In this document: one piece after another, positions 7,713 to 15,994 of the stretch | Layout of the letters: each line of letters opens with the position of its first letter | Position numbering within the stretch: position 1 is the first letter of the stretch | NCBI GenBank assembly: GCA_018970165.1 | Contig: JAGWWZ010000039.1 | Coordinates: forward strand, 1-34,457 | Direction of reading: 5' to 3' | Length of the DNA: 34,457 nucleotides | Source: Planctomycetota bacterium | GTDB lineage: Bacteria; Planctomycetota; Planctomycetia; Pirellulales; Pirellulaceae | The notes under the pieces: generated by a model | The model's database searches: none | Told to the model about the DNA's origin: nothing | The model's input: only the letters and a program-made list of their open reading frames with translations | Position numbers and translations under genes: made by a program

Positions 7713-9251
7713 TCAACTCAATTCCGGCAAGGGGAGGACACACCATAGACCAGGCTTGTCTTTCTCATCCTCTCCCGATGAGAATGCCCAGTCAACTGCC
7801 GCCGCGTAAGCGGAATCGGTGTTATCCGGTTCGCTCTCTCCAGCGGAGGGCATCTCCGAATTCCTTGACGATTGGAGATTGAGTTGATTGATTACAAACA
7901 ACACATCGAGCGGGCTGATGTAGCCATCGTTGTTGGTATCGATAAAGCTGTTGTTGGGCAACGATTCCCCTTGGGCTGCCGCAGAAGGAGCGAAGCTACT
8001 GACCGCACCGCCGCCCCGTGAATTGAGTAGGTTAATCAATACCAGCGCATCGAGAGGCGTGAGGCTGTTATCTCCGTCCACATCGGCAGGGGATGAGGTG
8101 TTGTGCATCCGAGCGAAAATCGGAGTGGGTACGCCGAGACTGATGCCACTACCGCCGTCATCTTTGCCAGGAAACTCGCTTTCTCCCTCGTTGTCTCCAT
8201 CCGCTCCTGGGTCGCCTTCCCAATCACCGACAGGGAATGGGCAAACAGCTGGTCCGTCAATTCCATCGACTTGTTCACCACCGTCCGTAGGTTCATCTGC
8301 ATAGAACCATATCCCATCGCGAAGATCCAGATGGATGTCCGGATCATCTGGGGATTTGCTGTCGGGCACACCGTCTCCGGGAACACCAATATCAGGCACG
8401 CCGCTGTCAGGAACTCGACCATCAGGTCCGCCATCGGCTCGTAACTGGCTTGTGATTACGAGACTGTAGCCGACTGACTCGCCGTTGGCATCACTCACGA
8501 CCAAGTAGTACTTGCCAGCTTCAAGTTCTGGCACTTCGATCAAATTGCCTTGATCTCCTTGGCCATACTGCAAGCCTGATGCATCGAATAGAGCGATTCT
8601 GAATCCAGCATTTTCAACTCGGTATGCTGAGCCGTAAATTTGCACGGGACCGGTTTCAAGCATCTCAAAAGCGAAGACATCTTTGTCGCTCGCCCCGACG
8701 ATTTCACCATCCGTGGATTCATGACCATCACTCCTCGTATCGAGAACCGTTGCGTCCGGACCGATCTCATCCGCATCGTCTGGTCGCGGAGTTACTTCCG
8801 GAAAGGTCGGTGGCTCTGCGGTCCATGCGGAAACACGCAGGTTGTATTCCGTCATTTCACCCGTAGGGCTGGAAATCTCCAGGGAGTATTGCCCCTTGGC
8901 TGATCCGACTAAACTGAACCAGCCTTCGGAGTCCACCACCGCGCCCTGTACCTCCTGGCCTGCAGCATCGAGGACCCTGAATTTTAGCGATTCGCGACCT
9001 TCAATCTTCCACGCGCCGGTGGAAAAGGAGTTGCGATCGGCCATGTCGATGCGAAGGACATCGACATCCCCTGCAAAGTCCAAGGCTCCGCGAATGTCCG
9101 CAAACCCAGAGCTGATGTCGATGTTCGGATCGGTCGGGGTATCCAAGATATCCCCAGCCATCAGGCTCCGCGACTCAAGCAATTCGTGTCGAAGCGTTCT
9201 TGAAAAGCAGCGATTTTTTCGGTTCCTGCTTCTCCGTTGATAATAAGTCAT
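7713..9251 (-). CDS. Secreted surface protein with PPC-like domains and dockerin type I-like repeats
   Basis: The 512-residue product starts at ATG 9251 with AGGGAG about ten bases upstream. The N-terminus is basic (RRSRNRKNR) and leads into HELLESRSLMAG, an LE-x-R-x-LMA motif common at the start of large exported planctomycete proteins. Two beta-rich segments (about 45-150 and 165-285) resemble bacterial pre-peptidase C-terminal domains, with YSLEISS and KYYLVVSDANGES strands. A Pro/Asp/Gly linker with short VPDSG/VPDIG/VPGDG repeats follows. Two calcium-loop segments of dockerin type end the protein: DVDGDNSLTPLDALVLINLLN near 390 (core DxDGDNxLTPLD) and DTNNDGYISPLD near 435. It is last in the operon, 64 bases after the previous gene. 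It probably acts outside the cell; no catalytic domain is seen. Confidence 0.85.
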   Translation of the reverse strand: MTYYQRRSRNRKNRCFSRTLRHELLESRSLMAGDILDTPTDPNIDISSGFADIRGALDFAGDVDVLRIDMADRNSFSTGAWKIEGRESLKFRVLDAAGQEVQGAVVDSEGWFSLVGSAKGQYSLEISSPTGEMTEYNLRVSAWTAEPPTFPEVTPRPDDADEIGPDATVLDTRSDGHESTDGEIVGASDKDVFAFEMLETGPVQIYGSAYRVENAGFRIALFDASGLQYGQGDQGNLIEVPELEAGKYYLVVSDANGESVGYSLVITSQLRADGGPDGRVPDSGVPDIGVPGDGVPDSKSPDDPDIHLDLRDGIWFYADEPTDGGEQVDGIDGPAVCPFPVGDWEGDPGADGDNEGESEFPGKDDGGSGISLGVPTPIFARMHNTSSPADVDGDNSLTPLDALVLINLLNSRGGGAVSSFAPSAAAQGESLPNNSFIDTNNDGYISPLDVLFVINQLNLQSSRNSEMPSAGESEPDNTDSAYAAAVDWAFSSGEDEKDKPGLWCVLPLPELS

Positions 9252-9315
9252 CTGTGTTTTCTCCCTGAGAATAGTTTTGTCGAGGGTATTCCTCGACCGG
9301 ATCGAGCAACTTCGG

Positions 9316-10668
9316 CTACGAATTCGAGCTATTCTTCAAGGTTGAAAGACGCTTCAGATGTAACGATTTTTCTTCGTCGTTTTGATGCTTCAGGATTCGG
9401 CTGGTTTCCTGAAGAATGATTAATGCACCTGCCATGATCATGCCGAGCCACTGCTGGAGAGAACGAGTCCTAGGAGCTCGTATTTCCGGGTCTTTTGTGT
9501 CGCGCAGGAGCGTCCATGGGTTCGCATCTCCCTTTGAGCCTTCTTCCTCTTCACCATTCCCCCCATCTCCTCTACTCAGCTTTTCCGAGCTCAGGAAATG
9601 ACTGACAACCATGGCGACAACCTTCTTGGTTGTGTCATCAGCTCTTTGACCCTCCCGTGCCCTTTCAGTAAGCTGAGCCTCACTAAGTTGGTCCAAGAGA
9701 GGCAACTTGTCGTCATCCACCACCTGCTGGATGGATGGTTCGGAGTATGAATTCCTCAGTTTCGACATGTTTGCTTTCGTCTGCGGCTGGTTGACGAAAT
9801 AACGAGGCGCGGTACTCGTGGACCAACTCGGGAGAAGCGAATTCTCTGGGATCGAGTTCCCGGAGAAGGCCGTAAATGCCACATCGATCGAACTGAATCG
9901 TTGCATCTCGGCGGTTAATGACGGACGACCTGAGACAGAGTAGTCCGAATCGCGTGAGGCCCCAGGTTCAATCCGCAACGAATCGCTTGCGAGATCGAGA
10001 TTCCACTCCAAACCATTTCTGTTGGTTGCCGAAACAGCGTAGGGCACCAGTCCCGCGGCAAAATTCGCGGCAGCTTTTGCAAAATCCGAAGGTGGAACTT
10101 GTTGAGGGGTAGGCTCGTGTTTGTCTTCCGTCTGAGGCGTGGGCTTGGGCGGTAAATCCTTTCCCTTACCATCTTTGCCCTCGAGGGTTTCGACCTGGCT
10201 GATATTCAAACCCTTTGTAGGATCGATCCACAATGGCGGTAGGACATGCTCTTTATCTTGATCCAATCCAGGAGGTGCGACGTTATCTTCCTCGGGTGTC
10301 TCATCGATAGGGGAATCGGAAATCGGATCATCGGTCCAATCCCCAGGCTCTCCTTTGTGAAACTCATCTACAACCGTATTGTCAATCCCGATTTCATCGA
10401 TCAACCATGGGTCACCATCCTGAACTGCATCAGGTAGTCCTCCAAAACCATACGAATCGATCACGTTATCGAACGAATGATCCACTTGATCGACAATCAC
10501 CGCATGGTGGAATTCAGCCACTTGATAGCCTTCAACAGTCTCTATTTCGGTGGTTACATGATAGAGATCGCTGGCCATGCAAATGCGTTGTTCAAAGCAT
10601 TCCAAGCTAGCGATCAGCTTTTTTCGTGTTTTCGTTGCTTGCTTCATGTTGTTGATCTGATTGGCCAT
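9316..10668 (-). CDS. Predicted secreted or membrane-anchored protein with LE-x-R-x-x-MA leader
   Basis: The 450-residue product was not recognised. Its start overlaps the kinase stop by one base (TAATG on the minus strand), which indicates translational coupling; an in-frame ATG at 10647 is a less likely alternative. The N-terminus is Lys/Arg-rich and leads to SLECFEQRICMAS, the same motif type as in the next gene. The middle is acidic and rich in Pro, Asp and Glu (about residues 80-190) and probably disordered. A hydrophobic stretch LGMIMAGALIIL near residue 410, flanked by arginines and a lysine-rich tail, could be a C-terminal membrane anchor. It lies between the kinase and the dockerin-type protein in one operon, so it may be a signalling partner or an exported target. 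No enzymatic motif is visible. Confidence 0.75.
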   Translation of the reverse strand: MANQINNMKQATKTRKKLIASLECFEQRICMASDLYHVTTEIETVEGYQVAEFHHAVIVDQVDHSFDNVIDSYGFGGLPDAVQDGDPWLIDEIGIDNTVVDEFHKGEPGDWTDDPISDSPIDETPEEDNVAPPGLDQDKEHVLPPLWIDPTKGLNISQVETLEGKDGKGKDLPPKPTPQTEDKHEPTPQQVPPSDFAKAAANFAAGLVPYAVSATNRNGLEWNLDLASDSLRIEPGASRDSDYSVSGRPSLTAEMQRFSSIDVAFTAFSGNSIPENSLLPSWSTSTAPRYFVNQPQTKANMSKLRNSYSEPSIQQVVDDDKLPLLDQLSEAQLTERAREGQRADDTTKKVVAMVVSHFLSSEKLSRGDGGNGEEEEGSKGDANPWTLLRDTKDPEIRAPRTRSLQQWLGMIMAGALIILQETSRILKHQNDEEKSLHLKRLSTLKNSSNS

Positions 10669-13169
10669 TATGAAAGGCCATCGCTTTCGGAAACAAACCT
10701 CCGCTTGCCTTTTTCCACTTCTATTCTTTGTCTTACCTGAAGTTCATCTAGGACCTCGAGATTTCTCTGGATGCGATTCAAAAAATGGGGTATCTCAGGC
10801 TGTGCGGGAAATTTCATCTGTGCAGATCGCAACAAAGCTTTCGCTTCCTCAAAGCATTGTCTTGCACGATCGTGGTTACGATTCTCTAGATGCAACTGAG
10901 CCCAATTGTTGTAGCATGCTGCCAATTCCACATGCCCTTTCACATAATCCGGGTAACGTTCGAGGACGGAACTGAGTTCGTCGAACGCTCGCTGGAATCG
11001 TTGTTCAGCGCGGGTTAGTTGCCCCTGCTTTCGTTCAGCGATCCCCAAATTGCTTTGCACAATAGAGACCAGCATGCGATGGGATAATCGAGAGTGATTT
11101 GACATGCCACACTCGGTTTGTATTTGAACTGCTTTCTGCAGAAGTTCTGCCGCTTGCACGGGATCCTGATCGAGAACGATGGATGCGTGATTGTTCAACG
11201 CTAAGGCTATCTGATGGAGCAATAAAGCGTGGTCGCTAGCCGAAACTTGTTCAAGCGATTCCTCGAGTTCCTTCACAGAATGACTCAATAATTCGATCGC
11301 CTGCTTCGGGTTACCCGTCTTGACGTGATACAAACTGATTTCAGATCGCGTCTTTGCAAGTTCCTCCAGGCTCGAAAGATCGCGGCCATGCGAATCAATT
11401 GTCCCATCGAGCAGCCCGATGGCCGAGTCGAAATGAGAACGCGCCGATTGCATATCCCCCAATCGACTTTGCAAGATGGCCAAATCACGATGGCATGCAG
11501 CGATCGCGATAGCATCTTCGGAGTTCCGTATCTCAAGCGAGAGGACATGCTCCCATCGCCGGAGTGCATCCTGATACCCTAGTCTTGCTGCTTCCAGATT
11601 ACCCAAACGCTGCGACACTGACGCTAGGCGATGGGCAGCCTGGGCTGCCTGGCGGGCGAGTGCAGGGTCATGCTCCGAGTACTTGATCAACTGGGAATAG
11701 TACTCGGACGTCTCCTGGAGGATATTGCGTCGAATCTCTTCGGTGCCTGGTATACCCTCGAGTTGATCTGCGAAATCCGAACCAAGCCGATCCACAATGA
11801 GATGCGCGTTGTTGGCAAACATCTCCGCTCGATTTCGCTGTTGCATGACAATCCAGGCAAAGGAAACGGATCCGATCGCCAGTAGCACGACCGCCATCCC
11901 GACGGCCGCTACCCATTTCTTTTTCCGGAGCGCCCATTTTCCAAGTCGATCGGCGACCGAGGGCCGGCGAGCGACAATGGGCTGATGATGGAGAAATCGA
12001 TGGAGATCGTCGGCTAGCTCCCCCGCAGTGGCGTAGCGTTCGTCTTTCTCCGGAGCCATACACTTGGCAATGATCGTCTCGAGATCCACAGGAATCGATG
12101 GGTTGATCAAACGGGCTGGCATCGGCTTGGCTCGCTGAATTGAAGCCAGCACTTGGTATCGATCGGTCCCGTCAAAAGCATGATGGAGCGTCAGCATCTC
12201 GTACAACGTCACACCCAAGGAGTAGATGTCTGCACGATGGTCAACCAAGTGAGAGCGACCGTTTGCCTGTTCCGGACTCATGTAGCGTAGCGTTCCTACC
12301 AAGTCCCCATCGATCGTCACACTTTGGCCATCTTGGATACGAGCGAGACCGAAGTCGGTCAACCAAAAATTGCCTTGCCGATCCACCATCAAGTTCGAGG
12401 GTTTGATATCTCGGTGAATGATTCCTCGGGAGTGCGCGTAATGTAGTGCCTTGGCGACATCAGCCATCTTATGAACGATCTGTCGGACATAATTCGCACT
12501 CTTCAGGGTTCGTCGGGTTGATTGAATCGCATTGGGTGTGGAATCGACTCGGACAGCACTTTGTTCTTTCGAGGCAGATTCCATCCACACATGCTCCGAG
12601 GCCCCACCTCGCTTGAGCGATTCCAGGAACGCTTCCATGGTCTGCCCGTCGATGTATTGCATGCTGTAGAAATGCACGCCTCGCTCATTGCCGACCGAAT
12701 AAACCGGGACGATATTGGGGTGATGCAAACTTGCGGCAGCCTGGGCCTCGGTGTGAAATCGAGCGATCTGGTTGGGATCGAGAACCGCTGCAAAGGGAAG
12801 CATCTTCAAGGCCACACGTCGTTGAAGCGATCGCTGTTTGGCCAAATAAACAACTCCCATTCCCCCTCGGCCGATCTCTTGCAGGATCTCAAAGTCTCCC
12901 AACACCGTCCCTTGATGAAAAGACTTATGGGTGAAGGCAGAGATCGAACTCGATGGGTGATCGTTAGGAATGGCGCAGAGCGCATCGATGTCGGCTATCA
13001 TGCGCTCGACATGAACCCGAAGTTCCGGATAGTCGCGGAGGAGCGGTTCGATGGATATCGGATCGCCACGCTCTACGCTTGTAGCATACTGCTCGAGGAT
13101 TTCGGCTAGACGCTCCTGCAACTCTGGCGATAGTGCGTCGATACCTGATTGAAATAGCGAATCGATCAT
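10668..13169 (-). CDS. Transmembrane Ser/Thr protein kinase (PknB type) with C-terminal TPR-like repeats
   Basis: The 833-residue product has a helical N-terminal region (1-80) and a Hanks-type kinase domain (about 93-390): glycine loop GRGGMGVVY at 100-108, Lys122 in VALK, catalytic HRDIKPSNL at 252-260 with Asp254, DFG at 272-274, and MSPEQ near 297. An insert rich in Ser, Lys and Thr (about 187-222) lies before the catalytic loop. One membrane span follows at about 419-442, and the remaining ~390 residues form TPR-like helical pairs, probably outside the cytoplasm. All catalytic residues are present, so it should be active. It starts three bases after the ECF sigma gene. The pairing suggests that the kinase controls the sigma factor, as in planctomycete ECF groups linked to kinases. 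Confidence 0.96.
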   Translation of the reverse strand: MIDSLFQSGIDALSPELQERLAEILEQYATSVERGDPISIEPLLRDYPELRVHVERMIADIDALCAIPNDHPSSSISAFTHKSFHQGTVLGDFEILQEIGRGGMGVVYLAKQRSLQRRVALKMLPFAAVLDPNQIARFHTEAQAAASLHHPNIVPVYSVGNERGVHFYSMQYIDGQTMEAFLESLKRGGASEHVWMESASKEQSAVRVDSTPNAIQSTRRTLKSANYVRQIVHKMADVAKALHYAHSRGIIHRDIKPSNLMVDRQGNFWLTDFGLARIQDGQSVTIDGDLVGTLRYMSPEQANGRSHLVDHRADIYSLGVTLYEMLTLHHAFDGTDRYQVLASIQRAKPMPARLINPSIPVDLETIIAKCMAPEKDERYATAGELADDLHRFLHHQPIVARRPSVADRLGKWALRKKKWVAAVGMAVVLLAIGSVSFAWIVMQQRNRAEMFANNAHLIVDRLGSDFADQLEGIPGTEEIRRNILQETSEYYSQLIKYSEHDPALARQAAQAAHRLASVSQRLGNLEAARLGYQDALRRWEHVLSLEIRNSEDAIAIAACHRDLAILQSRLGDMQSARSHFDSAIGLLDGTIDSHGRDLSSLEELAKTRSEISLYHVKTGNPKQAIELLSHSVKELEESLEQVSASDHALLLHQIALALNNHASIVLDQDPVQAAELLQKAVQIQTECGMSNHSRLSHRMLVSIVQSNLGIAERKQGQLTRAEQRFQRAFDELSSVLERYPDYVKGHVELAACYNNWAQLHLENRNHDRARQCFEEAKALLRSAQMKFPAQPEIPHFLNRIQRNLEVLDELQVRQRIEVEKGKRRFVSESDGLS

Positions 13170-13172
13170 CCT

Positions 13173-13805
13173 TTACCTTCCTGTGCTCGAAGCAGAGGTT
13201 TCGCGCAGCTTCTCAATGGCTCGCATCCAAATCATGCGGACTGCGCCACTGGTCTTGTTCAACCGGACCCCAATATCCTTGAATGGCAAACCTTGGATAT
13301 GCCGAAGAATGATGACCTCGCGATGCTCCTCAGGAAGTCGCGAGATAGCGTCCGAGAGCCGAATCAGCGACTCGTGACGTAGAATGCCGGAACTGACCGA
13401 GGAATTGGGAGCGGCCACGAGAGCTTCGAGCCTCGCAGCCGACTGATCCGCACGTCCCTTGAGATCCTCCATCGACAATTCCCGTCGCATATCCCGTTTG
13501 GCGGTCATCAAATGACACTCGATGGCTCGCTTCAAATTATTGATGAGGATCGTTCGCAACCATCCACTGAATTCCGCAGGGGATTTCCCCACGAACTGAA
13601 GAAAGTCCCGGTGCGCTTCGAGTAAGGTTTCCTGCACAATATCCGACGCCCCGACCCGTCTTTTGAGTCGATCATCCATTTGGGCATGGGCCAGCGTTTT
13701 CAAATAATTCATATAGGCGCCGAGCAGGCGACCAAGAGCATCCGCGTTTCCACCCCGGGCTTGGCACAACCAATTCTCGATATTGATCACCGCCGAATCG
13801 TTCAT
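13173..13805 (-). CDS. ECF-type RNA polymerase sigma factor
   Basis: The start chosen is ATG 13805, giving 210 residues, because AGGTGG lies just upstream; a longer frame to 13883 adds residues with no family character. Sigma region 2 is seen at about 20-95 (RRVGASDIVQETLLEAHRDF and FSGWLRTILINNLKRA) and region 4 at about 155-203 (LPEEHREVIILRHIQGLPFKDIG followed by SGAVRMIWMRAIEKLRE). It lacks a separate anti-sigma gene; the next gene, three bases on, is the Ser/Thr kinase. It resembles the planctomycete ECF sigma factors that neighbour kinase genes. It should direct RNA polymerase to its own set of promoters, perhaps including that of this operon. Confidence 0.94.
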   Translation of the reverse strand: MNDSAVINIENWLCQARGGNADALGRLLGAYMNYLKTLAHAQMDDRLKRRVGASDIVQETLLEAHRDFLQFVGKSPAEFSGWLRTILINNLKRAIECHLMTAKRDMRRELSMEDLKGRADQSAARLEALVAAPNSSVSSGILRHESLIRLSDAISRLPEEHREVIILRHIQGLPFKDIGVRLNKTSGAVRMIWMRAIEKLRETSASSTGR

Positions 13806-13863
13806 ATAGACCACCTGCTCGGACACCTTGTCGCCCCCCCAGGCGACTGACGCCCCCAGCCAC

Positions 13864-13893
13864 TGCAAATGGTAGGCCTGCAAATGGTAGGCC
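13864..13893. repeat. 15-base perfect tandem duplication
   Basis: TGCAAATGGTAGGCC occurs twice without a gap (13864-13878, 13879-13893), about 60 bases upstream of the sigma factor start. Confidence 0.9.
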
Positions 13894-14147
13894 GGACGCC
13901 GAAAGCCCTGTCACGCATAGAGTGTTGGATTCCGAGGAAAATGGGGGCGAAAGCCCTCACTCCCCCCATTTGGTGGGAATTTCTAGTTCGCATACCAGGG
14001 CACAGAGAAGGACTGAGAGTCCGACGCACACGTGAGATTCAGCGGCGCAAGTCCTTTTCTGACCGAAACTTTGGCAAAACAAGCTCGCAACGCTCCGATA
14101 TGCTTCGCAATCAGACCGCGTTGATCCAACCGAGCGGGTTGACCCAT

Positions 14148-14175
14148 ACTCCGAGAACGAAACTCCGAGAACGAA
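14148..14175. repeat. 14-base perfect tandem duplication
   Basis: ACTCCGAGAACGAA occurs twice without a gap (14148-14161, 14162-14175) in the space between the TOPRIM gene and the sigma operon. Confidence 0.9.
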
Positions 14176-14310
14176 GTCCAACTGGCTCCACCCGGAACTG
14201 TGGCGTTTTCGCTCCCTAGCCCCCGAGGCGTACACGAGACGGTTGATGCCAAAACGCTACATCGATTCGCAACGTGAAGCCGAGAGATTGGATTCCTTGC
14301 GGCCGCGATC

Positions 14311-14928
14311 TCAGGGTGCAGCCCCGAAAGCCTGGAGGGCCGCGACCGCATCTTCCGGTCGCAGGACGGAGAGTCGTCGGGTGTTGGGGTCAACGCACGT
14401 GCGAGCGAGCAACTCGCTGCCGATGCTGGCAAGGCCGCGAAAATTTCTACGCTGGATATCATTCATCCCACGGCTCGCGCATTCCGCCAAAACACGTTCC
14501 ACCTCGCGATGATCTTTTGGATACCAGACCTTAGCTGCGGATCCGGAGGTCAGTTCACACAGCGGCGCGGCTACTGAAAAGATGCGACCGTTCTCGAGCC
14601 AGTGCGGCAGCCAGCGATGAAAGAACCACAGCATGAGCACCGAACAGTGGATACCGTCCGCATCGGGATCAAACAGGAGGTGCACACGCTCAAACGGACA
14701 GGGGTTCGGAAACGACGAGGACCCTAGCGACTCGCCGAGTACATGCAGCAATTGAGAATAGAGTTCGTAGTTGGCAACCTTTGCTCGCGATGCCTTCCAT
14801 GCATTGAGCGGCTTGCCTTGCATCGGCAAAACCGCTTGGAATTCATGGTTGCATACGCTTTCTACGGCAATCGCTGCAGAGTCACCCTCGACAAGATAGA
14901 GTTCGCGAGGCTGTTCCGCAGGATCCAT
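14311..14928 (-). CDS. Stand-alone TOPRIM protein resembling the C-terminal half of DNA gyrase subunit B
   Basis: The 205-residue product follows the type IIA topoisomerase TOPRIM domain closely: ELYLVEGDSAA at 9-19 with the catalytic Glu14, AVLPMQGKPLNAWKA at 32-46 (compare GyrB AVLPLRGKxLNVEKA), and LLFDPDADGIH at 84-94 with Asp87, Asp89 and Asp91 as metal ligands. It then matches the following GyrB segment (FFHRWLPHWLENGRIFSVAAPL). The ATPase and transducer domains of GyrB (about 390 residues) are missing, and the frame starts right at the TOPRIM domain. It begins 14 bases after the secreted-protein gene on the same strand. It could be a small partner for a divergent topoisomerase subunit or a remnant of a gyrB/parE paralogue. 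The intact metal-binding residues argue against simple decay. The domain call is firm; the function is not known. Confidence 0.85.
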   Translation of the reverse strand: MDPAEQPRELYLVEGDSAAIAVESVCNHEFQAVLPMQGKPLNAWKASRAKVANYELYSQLLHVLGESLGSSSFPNPCPFERVHLLFDPDADGIHCSVLMLWFFHRWLPHWLENGRIFSVAAPLCELTSGSAAKVWYPKDHREVERVLAECASRGMNDIQRRNFRGLASIGSELLARTCVDPNTRRLSVLRPEDAVAALQAFGAAP

Positions 14929-14942
14929 GTTGATTCTTCAGA

Positions 14943-15731
14943 TTACTTCGTGTCCGATTTCCGTACACCCGTGAAGTCGATTTCGCCAGCGTTGGTCCCG
15001 AGCTCATAGTCGATCATCCCTTCGATCTTGTCGCCGTAGGGGCGGCCCTTGTAGTCCGCCTTGATCGTCGTCCCTTGAAAATCGGTCTCGATACCGAAGC
15101 AGAGTTGATTCTTCTCGATCTTGACGTTTTTCGCGTCGATTCGGATTTCCTGACCCGATTCATTCATCGAGGCATAACTGGCCTTGAGCGAGTCTCCATC
15201 CTTGGAGATCGTGACGACCGGTTCGAGGATGGTGCCGTTGGCATCGATTCTCATTTTCCAGGTACCAATCACATCGTCTGCTTGAACACTTCGCGTAGCC
15301 GTCCAAGGCAGATCGCGGCTCTCCTCAGCAGCGGTTGCACGCACGGAGCCTGTCAATTCATCCTTGGCAATACTTCCTTCGAATTCCAACTTCACGTCCA
15401 TCCCCTGGTAGTTGAGGTTGAAGTCAAAAGTAAGTTTCTGGCCCGAGATCTTTCCGTTGCGAATTTCAATCTTGCGCCCAGCACTGCTTTCATAAACCCC
15501 TTTGACTTCCTTGTCTTTGGTATCCTTGATGTTCGATCCGATCTTCAATCGCACGAGATCTTTGTACTGCGTTCCATCCAAGTCGTATTCCCAACGCCAT
15601 GTCCCTGATGGATCAACGGCACTACCCGTCCCTTCCTGGGCAAATGCGTAACCCGCAGTAGTCACAAGTCCCAAACAGAGAGCCACGCTAGACGCAAACA
15701 ACGACAGAGCCGCAAAACGATTCATCGACAT
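14943..15731 (-). CDS. Secreted protein with two repeated beta-rich domains, function unknown
   Basis: The 262-residue product begins with a signal peptide (MSMNRFAALSLFASSVALCLGLV, here to about residue 31, cleavage near AFAQ). The mature part holds two similar halves: residues about 40-150 and 155-258. Each starts with a G-T-W motif (SGTWRWEYD; IGTWKMRID), followed by an I-x-R/D-x-x-x-I-x-x-x-x-L-x-F segment and then YQGMDVKLEFEGS or FQGTTIKADYKGR, and each ends with a turn such as LTGSVRAT or IEGMIDY. This suggests an internal duplication of a small beta-sandwich or beta-barrel. It has no catalytic motif and is probably periplasmic. The TOPRIM gene starts 14 bases after its stop, so the two share a transcript. 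Confidence 0.8.
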   Translation of the reverse strand: MSMNRFAALSLFASSVALCLGLVTTAGYAFAQEGTGSAVDPSGTWRWEYDLDGTQYKDLVRLKIGSNIKDTKDKEVKGVYESSAGRKIEIRNGKISGQKLTFDFNLNYQGMDVKLEFEGSIAKDELTGSVRATAAEESRDLPWTATRSVQADDVIGTWKMRIDANGTILEPVVTISKDGDSLKASYASMNESGQEIRIDAKNVKIEKNQLCFGIETDFQGTTIKADYKGRPYGDKIEGMIDYELGTNAGEIDFTGVRKSDTK

Positions 15732-15773
15732 GATGTGAGCCTTTTATAAAAAGAGCAAAGGAGAGGTTTTTCG

Positions 15774-15805
15774 GGATCACGAGAGCAACGGATCACGAGA
15801 GCAAC
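15774..15805. repeat. 16-base perfect tandem duplication
   Basis: GGATCACGAGAGCAAC occurs twice without a gap (15774-15789, 15790-15805). It lies between the divergent secreted-protein and dehydrogenase genes, so it could overlap their promoters. Confidence 0.9.
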
Positions 15806-15994
15806 ATGGTACTGGCATACGATTCACTAGGGAAGGAATCTGATACGAAAGTGAATTGACGAATCCGATGTCTTCACCAAGTTTTCATCACGACGGGTAA
15901 ACAGATTTGCAATCTTCGCGTTGGCGCTGAGTTGCTCTCGCTTGGTTCGTTCGGTAAAAATAAGGTTTTAAGATGCAATTTGCTGGAGATAACG

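Larger units (their letters stand above)
13806..14310. other. 505-base intergenic stretch upstream of the sigma operon
   Basis: This must hold the promoter of the minus-strand sigma operon and the end of the transcript of the TOPRIM gene, but no clear promoter or terminator was recognised. It contains two short tandem duplications (13864-13893 and 14148-14175) and a spaced repeat of CGAAAGCCCT (near 13909 and 13949). Frames in it are short and without ribosome sites. Confidence 0.5.
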
